This document shows, one piece after another, positions 58,928 through 64,000 of a stretch of 64,000 bases of DNA. The notes beneath the pieces are model-generated. The model did not search any database and had not been told where the DNA came from. It saw nothing but the letters and a program-made list of their open reading frames with translations. The stretch is from positions 372,001 through 436,000 of the forward strand of contig JAOSJZ010000001.1 in the NCBI GenBank assembly GCA_027493885.1, in the 5' to 3' direction. Made by a program: the position numbers and the translations under genes. The stretch comes from Gaiella sp. GTDB lineage: Bacteria; Actinomycetota; Thermoleophilia; Gaiellales; Gaiellaceae. How positions within the stretch are numbered: position 1 is the first letter of the stretch; each line of letters opens with the position of its first letter.

Positions 58928-60112
58928 ATGATCGCGTGCCTCCTCATCCCGGGATTCGAGCTCCGCGCGGCGCTCCGGTCCCGGCCGAGGCTCGCGGTCG
59001 TCCCCGCCGCGCTCGCGCCCGAGCCGGGCCGGGAGCAGCTCGTCGGGCCGGTCACCGCGGCCGCCGAGGCGGCGGGAGTCACGGCCGGGATGCGCCTGGG
59101 AGAGGCGCTCGCGACGTGCCCGCAGCTCGTGCTCGTCGATCCCGACCCGGCGGGCGCCGAGCGTGAATGGGAAGGGGTGCTGCGGCGTCTCGAGGACGCG
59201 GGGTTCGCCGTCGAGCCGGTCGAGCCCGGCGTGGTCGTGTTCGAGACCCGCGGCGTGGAACGGCTCTACGGAGGGGTGGAGGCGGCGCTCACGAGGGCGC
59301 TCGCCTCCGTCGGGCCTGCCTGGGACCCGCGCGCGGGCGCGGGGCAGCGCCGCTTCGTCGCCCTCGCGGCGGCGAGCGTCGCGCGCCCGGGGCAGGCGGT
59401 GATCGTCGAGGGGGAGGAGGAGCGGGCGTTTCTCGAGCCGCTCCCGCTCTCGCTCCTGCCGCTCGAGGAGGGACGGTACGCCGAGCTCGAGGGTCTCGGC
59501 GTGCGCACCCTCGGCTCGCTCGCCGCCCTGCCGGGAGGCGCCGTGGCCGAGCGGCTGGGTCAGGAGGGGAAGCGGGCGTGGAGCCTCGCGCGGGGCGGGG
59601 AGCGCCGCCGCGTGCGCGGGCGATCGCCCGCGGCAGAGCTGGTCGAGGCGCTCTCCTTCCCCGAGGCGGTCGCGAACGAGCTCACTCTGCGGCGTGCGTT
59701 CGGGGCGTTGCTCGACCGCCTGCTCGCGCGTCCCGAGCGGTCGGGACGGCCGTTCCGCAAGCTGGCGCTCTCCGCCCGGCTGGTGGGCGGCGGCTCGTGG
59801 CGGCGAACGGTGACGCTGCGGGAAGCGTCCGGAGAGCGCGGACGAATCCGCTCGGCGCTCGGTCCGAAGCTCACCGAGATCCCCGCCCCGGTGGTCGAGT
59901 TGCGGCTCGAGGCCGTCGAGCTCGCCGGGCACGCGGGGCAGCAACTCGCGCTCGTGGCGCCCGAGGGGGAGGAGGCCGACGCGCGTCTCCGCGAAGGGCT
60001 CCGCCAGGTGCGGGCGAGCGCAGGCGGTGGGGCCGTGGGAGGCGTCGTGGAGGTCGCGCCCTGGTCGCGGATCCCCGAGGCGAGGGCGCTGGTGGTCCCG
60101 CGCGATGTCTAG
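58928..60112 (+). CDS. imuB: ImuB-like Y-family polymerase homologue
   Basis: A 394-residue Y-family polymerase relative of the mutasome. The N-terminal palm lacks the catalytic acids: CLLIPGFELRAALRSRP has no Asp where true polymerases have DxD, as in ImuB. Then GPVTAAAEAAGVTAGMRLGEALATCP, FETRGVERLYGG (where polymerases have SVDE-like acids), the helix-hairpin-helix region LEGLGVRTLGSLAALPGGAVAERLG and a little-finger domain. ImuB adapts DnaE2 to the beta clamp in error-prone repair. It is under two LexA boxes. No imuA/imuA' gene is seen upstream; there the IS1595 element intervenes. Confidence 0.85.
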   Translation: MIACLLIPGFELRAALRSRPRLAVVPAALAPEPGREQLVGPVTAAAEAAGVTAGMRLGEALATCPQLVLVDPDPAGAEREWEGVLRRLEDAGFAVEPVEPGVVVFETRGVERLYGGVEAALTRALASVGPAWDPRAGAGQRRFVALAAASVARPGQAVIVEGEEERAFLEPLPLSLLPLEEGRYAELEGLGVRTLGSLAALPGGAVAERLGQEGKRAWSLARGGERRRVRGRSPAAELVEALSFPEAVANELTLRRAFGALLDRLLARPERSGRPFRKLALSARLVGGGSWRRTVTLREASGERGRIRSALGPKLTEIPAPVVELRLEAVELAGHAGQQLALVAPEGEEADARLREGLRQVRASAGGGAVGGVVEVAPWSRIPEARALVVPRDV

Positions 60113-60177
60113 GCCTGGGATAGAGGAAGGGGACGGCTCGTGTTGCGGTCGCGCCCGCGAGCCGCCCTCCGGTGGCG

Positions 60178-60471
60178 ATGAGCGCGGCGGATGAAGCGCG
60201 CGTCGCGCGTGTCGACGCGGTACGCCGCGGCATCGCGGGACGGCTGAACGCGCCGCGCCCGGCGCTCGTCGAGACTGCTGTCGGCGGCGAGCCGCGGCTC
60301 GTCGACCGCGAGCTCGTGATGGTCGTACGCGAGGAGTGGCGTGTCGTCGACCGTTGGTGGACAGCCGAGCCCGTCGACCGTCGCTACTACGAGGTCGTGC
60401 TCGAGTCGGGCCGCAACGTATGCGTCTACCGCGACGGGGAGCGGCGGTGCTGGTTCACGCAGCGCGCCTAG
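60178..60471 (+). CDS. DUF6504 family small protein
   Basis: A 97-residue protein matching DUF6504, typically encoded between imuB and dnaE2 in actinobacteria. The conserved C-terminus reads VREEWRVVDRWWTAEPVDRRYYEVVLESGRNVCVYRDGERRCWF (split as EEWRVVDRWW, PVDRRYYEVVLESGR). The N-terminal part is helical. ATG 60178, 65 bp after imuB; likely SOS-controlled on the same transcript. A hairpin terminator follows and the expected dnaE2 comes only 1.9 kb later, after a minus-strand block. Confidence 0.75.
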   Translation: MSAADEARVARVDAVRRGIAGRLNAPRPALVETAVGGEPRLVDRELVMVVREEWRVVDRWWTAEPVDRRYYEVVLESGRNVCVYRDGERRCWFTQRA

Positions 60472-60510
60472 CGCTTCGCGCTATGCACGCTAGGTGGGAC
60501 TCCACGCCGT

Positions 60511-60534
60511 GGTGCCCGACTTCAGTCGGACACC
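60511..60534. terminator. Hairpin between convergent DUF6504 and TfoX-like genes
   Basis: GGTGCCCGAC (60511-60520) pairs with GTCGGACACC (60525-60534) with one C-A mismatch around a TTCA loop. It starts 40 bp after the DUF6504 stop and abuts the stop of the convergent gene, so it likely terminates transcription from both sides. Confidence 0.6.
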
Positions 60535-60875
60535 TACGCCTCGCGCTGTCCCGGCGGGATCGAATGATCCTGCACGATCGCCTCGGCCGCGAGCGGCTCC
60601 CACTCGCTCGCCTGCTCCCTCGGAACGACCACCCACTGGCGGAACGGCTCACCCCGCCCCGAAGGGTCGAACAGGTGCGCTCCCGGGACGGCCAGCGCCC
60701 GCGCATGCGTCTTCGGGTCGGTGAGCTTGAAGACCATCCCCGTGCGCGCGAGGCCGAACACCACGCGGCCGGAGCGCTTGACGCACGGCATGCTGAACAC
60801 TTTCCCTGCCCGGCACTCGGGGTGCCACGCTGTGATGGCATCCACGATGTCGTCGTATCGGTCGCGAGGGAGCAC
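60534..60875 (-). CDS. TfoX N-terminal-like protein
   Basis: A 113-residue protein resembling the TfoX N-terminal/YjbR-like alpha-beta family: CRAGKVFSMPCVKRSGRVVFGLARTGMVFKLTD, ARALAVPGAHLFDPSGRGEPFRQWVVVP (read in parts). Members are small and of unclear function; a few are linked to competence regulation. It begins 3 bp after the nitronate monooxygenase stop on the same strand, so it is probably co-transcribed with it. It interrupts the usual imuB-DUF6504-dnaE2 run. Confidence 0.7.
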   Translation of the reverse strand: MLPRDRYDDIVDAITAWHPECRAGKVFSMPCVKRSGRVVFGLARTGMVFKLTDPKTHARALAVPGAHLFDPSGRGEPFRQWVVVPREQASEWEPLAAEAIVQDHSIPPGQREA

Positions 60876-60878
60876 GGG

Positions 60879-61958
60879 TCAGCCTTCCCCGGCCAGACGC
60901 CCGACCGCCTCCTCCGTCTCACGGACGAGCGTCTGGACGAGCTCCGCCGCCGGCAGCTCGCGCAGCCCCGCCGCTCCCTGCCCGGCGAGGACGAGGAGCA
61001 GGTCGGCGCGACCCGCCTCGAGCGCGGCCGCGCGGATATCGGCCGTGATCACCGCCTGGAGGGGGTATGGCAGCGGATCGACCCCCGAGCGTTCGACCGC
61101 CTCGACGAGGCGCGTCCGGACGAGGCGCGCATGCCTCCCCGAGTAGGCACGCGAGACGACGGATGCGTCGGCGGAGCCCGCGAGCGCCGAACGCTGGAGC
61201 ATGGCCGTCCCGCCCTCGGGACAGCCGAGAAATGCCGTCCCGAGCTGCACGCCTTCAGCACCCAGCGCCAGTGCCGCGGCGACGCCGCGTCCGTCCATGA
61301 TCCCGCCGGCGAGCAGCACCGGGACGGAGACGCGGTCGACGATCCGGGGCACGAGCACGACACCGCCGACGACGGCTTCCTCGAATGGGCCGAGAAAGGT
61401 GCCGCGATGGCCGCCCGCCTCGCCCGCCTGGGCGACGATCGCGTCCACGCCGAGCCGCTCCAGCTCGACGGCCTCCGTAGCGGTCGTCGCCGTGCCGAGG
61501 ATGACGCTGCCCGCCTCCCTGAGTTGCTCGAGGGGCGGGGCACCGAACGTGAAGCTGAATACCGGCACGCGCTCCGCCGCGACCACCGCGAGCTGCGCCT
61601 CGGCCAGTCCCGGCGGCGCGGGAGAGGGAACGTCCTGCGGCTCTGGCAGGCCGAGCTCGGCGCGGAAGGGTGCGAGCACCGCCTGCATCGCGGCGACCGC
61701 TTCCGTGTCGACCTCGGGCGGCGGGAGCGGCGCGAAGAGGTTGACGGCGAACGGCCGGTCGGTCAGGCGGCGGACCGCAATGATCCCGTCTCGCAGCTCG
61801 TCCGGGCGGAGCAGGGCCCCCGCGAGCGACCCGAGCGCGCCGGCGTTCGAGACGGCGGCCACGAGCTCGGGTGGCGTGAAGCCGCCCGCCATAGGCGCCT
61901 GCACGATCGGGTAGCGCGTCCCGAGAAGCCCGGAGATCCGCGTGTCGAGGCCGCCCAT
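60879..61958 (-). CDS. Nitronate monooxygenase (2-nitropropane dioxygenase family)
   Basis: A 359-residue FMN-dependent TIM-barrel enzyme oxidising alkyl nitronates. Signatures are YPIVQAPMAGGFTPPELVAAVSNAGALGSLAG, VDAIVAQAGEAGGHRGTF (with the catalytic-like His in GGHRG), VPVLLAGGIMDGRGVAAALALGAEGVQLGTAFLGCPE. The class I substrate-site pattern is clear. It follows a truncated cupin gene and precedes the TfoX-like gene on the minus strand. Confidence 0.9.
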   Translation of the reverse strand: MGGLDTRISGLLGTRYPIVQAPMAGGFTPPELVAAVSNAGALGSLAGALLRPDELRDGIIAVRRLTDRPFAVNLFAPLPPPEVDTEAVAAMQAVLAPFRAELGLPEPQDVPSPAPPGLAEAQLAVVAAERVPVFSFTFGAPPLEQLREAGSVILGTATTATEAVELERLGVDAIVAQAGEAGGHRGTFLGPFEEAVVGGVVLVPRIVDRVSVPVLLAGGIMDGRGVAAALALGAEGVQLGTAFLGCPEGGTAMLQRSALAGSADASVVSRAYSGRHARLVRTRLVEAVERSGVDPLPYPLQAVITADIRAAALEAGRADLLLVLAGQGAAGLRELPAAELVQTLVRETEEAVGRLAGEG

Positions 61959-61961
61959 CGC

Positions 61962-62319
61962 TCAGTGGGCAGGCGCGCGGAGCAGCCCCGTCTTCGAGGA
62001 GGATCTCCAGCTCGCCTTCGACGACGAGGAACACGTCCGAGTGGTCGTGGTGGACGTGCGGAGCGGCCCCCCGCTGGCCCGGGCCGTAGTCGAACTCGGT
62101 CACCGCCAGGTGGTCGGTGTCCGCGAGCAGCGTCACCCGGCGGTCAGGGCGTGCCGTGATGGTCTCGCCGTCGATGCCGCCGGTGCGGACGACCACGACC
62201 GCCGCAGGGTCGGCGCCTCCCGAGGGAGGGGGTGCCTGCTGGTCGAACGCGGCGCGCGCCCGCGCGAGCTCCTCCTCGGCGGCGACGAGCGTCTCTGCCG
62301 GCTGGACGGTCGGTGGCAT
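61962..62319 (-). pseudogene. Truncated cupin-domain protein
   Basis: From ATG 62319 a cupin domain begins: helix (VAAEEELARARAAFDQQ), then FDYGPGQRGAAPHVHHDHSDVFLVVEGELEILLEDG with metal ligands His-x-His...His. After residue about 114 the second cupin motif (PPGxxH) is missing and the sequence runs straight into the nitronate monooxygenase start at 61958; a stop in the next frame is at 61962. So 40 or more residues were lost. Likely a broken gene, though a one-motif product could still be made. Confidence 0.55.
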
Positions 62320-62333
62320 CGGAGTAGAGCGTA

Positions 62334-64000
62334 GTGGCGAGGTACGTCGAGCTCCACTGCCACTCGGCGTTCTCGTTCCTCGACGGCGCCTCGCACCCCG
62401 AGGAGCTCGTCGCCCGGGCCGCCGAGCTCGGCTATCCGGCGCTCGCGCTCACCGACCACGACGGCGTCTACGGCTCGCTCGAGTTCGCGCACGCCGCCAA
62501 GCACGCCGGCATCCGGCCGATCACCGGCGCGGAGGTGACCCTGGCCGGAGGCTTCCACGTCACCCTGCTCTGCGAGAGCGGGACGGGCTACGCAAATCTC
62601 TGCCGGATCCTCACCGCCGCGCATGCGGGCACGCGCCGCCCCGGCAAGGAGGACCGGGAGCCGCTTTCCCCGGCCGTCCCGCTGGAGACCGTCGCCGCGC
62701 TGAACGAGGGGCTCGTCTGCCTCTCCGGCTGCTCCCGCGACGGGCTTGCGCTCCGCGACCCCCGCGGCGCGTCCCGGCTCGCGGCGGCATTCGGCCGCGA
62801 GCGGTTCTTCGTCGAGCTCCAGCGGCCCTACGAGCGGGGGGACGCGAGACGCCATGCGATGCTTCGCGACCTCGCCGAGCACCTGGGCGTCGAGACGGTC
62901 GCAACGGGGAACATCCATGCCCACTCACCTCGGCGGGCGCTGCTCCAGGACGCGCTCGTCGCGATCCGCTGCCGTACCTCGCTCGACGGCTGCGAGCGGG
63001 AGCGGCGCGGCAACCGCGAGGCGGTGCTCCGCCCGCCGGGCGAGATGGTCGAGCGCTTCGCTGGCATCGACCGCGGCGCGGCCGAGCGCACCGTCGTCCT
63101 CGCCGAGCGGCTGACGTTCGACCTGACCGAGGAGCTCGGCTACCGCTACCCGGACTTCTCCGACCGCACCGACCCGGCGATCCGGCAGCTGTCGGCAACC
63201 TGCGAGGACGCGTTCACCGAGCGGTACGGCGCTTGCAACAGACTGTTGCAAGCGAAGGCCCGCGCCCGGTTGGAGCGAGAGCTGGCGCTGATCGGGAGGC
63301 TAGGGCTCGCGGGGTTCTTCCTCCTCCACCACGAGGTGCTCGAGCTCGCGCGCGAGTGCGCGCTCGAGGTGCGCGGCCGCGACTCACCGCGCATGTTCCT
63401 GCCGCCGGGGCGGGGGAGAGGGAGCTCGGTCGGCTCGATCGTCTGCTATCTGACCGGGCTCTCGCACGTCGACCCCGTCGAGAACGACCTCTCGCTCGGC
63501 CGCTTCCTGAACGAAGAGCTCGTGTCCGTCCCCGACATCGACCTCGACTTCCCGCGCGACATCCGCGAGAGGCTGATCGTGCGCGTCACCGAGCGCTACG
63601 GGCACGAGCACGCGGCGCTCGTCGCGAGCTTCGCGACGTATCGCTCGCGCGGCGCGATTCGCGACGTCGGCAAGGCCCTCGGGCTGCCGCACGCGGAGCT
63701 CGAGCGGCTCGCCCGCGTCACCGACGGCTGGCACGCCGAACGCGTCGCCGACGAGGTCGCGGCGCTTCCCGACGCCGGGCAGAAGCTCCTCTCGAAGCGC
63801 TGGCGCGCGTTCCAGTTCCTCACCGGCGAGATCGCGGGCCTGCCGCGGCACGTCTCCCAGCATCCGGGCGGGATGGTGATCTCGTCGCGGCCGCTCGTCG
63901 AGCTCGTTCCCGTCCAGCCGGCGGCGATGGCCGGCCGCCAGCTCTGCCAGTGGGACAAGGACTCGTGCGCCGACGCGGGCTTCCTCAAGATCGACCTGCT
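62334..64000 (+). CDS. dnaE2: Error-prone DNA polymerase III alpha subunit DnaE2, 3'-truncated by the window edge
   Basis: The N-terminal 555 residues of a C-family polymerase. Starts at GTG 62334 with the DnaE2-type PHP domain ARYVELHCHSAFSFLDGASHPEELV, ALTDHDGVYGSLEFA. The palm/catalytic core has FFLLHHEVLELARE, GRGSSVGSIVCYLTGLSHVDPV and the catalytic acids VPDIDLDFPRDIRERL, then RHVSQHPGGMVIS. DnaE2 carries out SOS mutagenesis with ImuB. The gene is open to the window edge (about half the protein is outside). A 25-bp palindrome lies in frame at 63230-63254 and adds residues CNRLLQA to a variable linker between PHP domain and core. Confidence 0.92.
   Translation, partial: MARYVELHCHSAFSFLDGASHPEELVARAAELGYPALALTDHDGVYGSLEFAHAAKHAGIRPITGAEVTLAGGFHVTLLCESGTGYANLCRILTAAHAGTRRPGKEDREPLSPAVPLETVAALNEGLVCLSGCSRDGLALRDPRGASRLAAAFGRERFFVELQRPYERGDARRHAMLRDLAEHLGVETVATGNIHAHSPRRALLQDALVAIRCRTSLDGCERERRGNREAVLRPPGEMVERFAGIDRGAAERTVVLAERLTFDLTEELGYRYPDFSDRTDPAIRQLSATCEDAFTERYGACNRLLQAKARARLERELALIGRLGLAGFFLLHHEVLELARECALEVRGRDSPRMFLPPGRGRGSSVGSIVCYLTGLSHVDPVENDLSLGRFLNEELVSVPDIDLDFPRDIRERLIVRVTERYGHEHAALVASFATYRSRGAIRDVGKALGLPHAELERLARVTDGWHAERVADEVAALPDAGQKLLSKRWRAFQFLTGEIAGLPRHVSQHPGGMVISSRPLVELVPVQPAAMAGRQLCQWDKDSCADAGFLKIDL
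63230..63254. repeat. 25-bp perfect palindrome inside dnaE2
   Basis: CGCTTGCAACAG - A - CTGTTGCAAGCG: two exact 12-bp arms around one base. It is in frame with dnaE2 and translates as ACNRLLQA between ERYG and KARARLEREL, a spot where DnaE2 proteins vary. The arms recur at 42463-42483, where they coincide with a gene truncation. Confidence 0.7.

Noticed and set aside
60172..60178. GTG 60172 as the start of the DUF6504 protein
   Set aside because: The ATG two codons later is the stronger start and adds nothing to be lost; the difference is immaterial.

Overview
The window reads as one piece of a high-GC actinobacterial chromosome, most likely class Thermoleophilia (Gaiellales/Solirubrobacterales-like). 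This is an inference from three things: the very high GC at third codon positions with many GTG starts; the actinobacterial gene order tlyA-nadK-recN-steA-steB-pyrG and alaS-ruvX-mltG-aroE-aroC-aroK/aroB; and the imuB-DUF6504-dnaE2 mutasome cassette. I see no rRNA, tRNA, CRISPR array, prophage or plasmid functions.

Layout. 1-3.3 kb: end of a histidine-degradation cluster (hutU, hutI). 3.3-7.8 kb: cupin, metallo-hydrolase, hisS, aspS and an RlpA-like protein. 7.8-8.0 kb: a strong candidate structured RNA resembling 6S RNA, with its own promoter. 8.3-9.5 kb: a secreted Ig-like repeat protein ending in a perfect terminator hairpin. 9.7-15.7 kb: mnmA (with an extra N-terminal domain), a DUF948 protein, alaS, ruvX, mltG. 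16-24 kb: NUDIX, aroE, aroC, an aroK-aroB fusion, aroQ, pepQ, efp, i.e. most of the shikimate pathway. 24.4-30.6 kb: an unusual biotin carrier, accC, nusB, xseB, ispA, tlyA, nadK. 30.7-39.7 kb: recN, the steA/steB division pair, a fused glycosyltransferase, pyrG, an M20 peptidase and a DUF3866 protein. 39.8-46.2 kb: ald, deoB, a methyltransferase stump, pdp, a DUF4260 remnant, mutM, recO. 46.2-55.9 kb: an FAD oxidase, a cysteine-dioxygenase-like protein, glyS, ybaK, ppsR with its target ppdK, a rhomboid protease and a ComB-like phosphatase. 55.9-64 kb: a lipoprotein hydrolase, an intact IS1595-family element carrying two passenger ORFs, then an SOS-controlled imuB-DUF6504...dnaE2 region interrupted by a minus-strand block (TfoX-like protein, nitronate monooxygenase, broken cupin). 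dnaE2 runs off the right edge.

Three themes stand out. First, intergenic regions hold a family of related elements with an 11-bp-phased GTGCCG motif next to a GC-rich palindrome; one copy is a bounded 232-bp MITE-like unit with inverted ends, and at least two neighbouring genes take their C-terminal codons from such elements. Second, seven genes, most of them essential, are split by single-base indels, mostly in G, C or A runs, and recO carries two compensating ones. This points to sequencing or assembly error rather than gene decay, and these proteins should be read in the corrected frame. Third, several proteins have unusual architectures: a biotin carrier with a carboxyltransferase-like domain lacking every metal ligand, a GT2 plus WecA/MraY-like fusion, a NifU-like extension on MnmA, and AroK-AroB.

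Functions are inferred from motifs and context read by eye; no database search was run.
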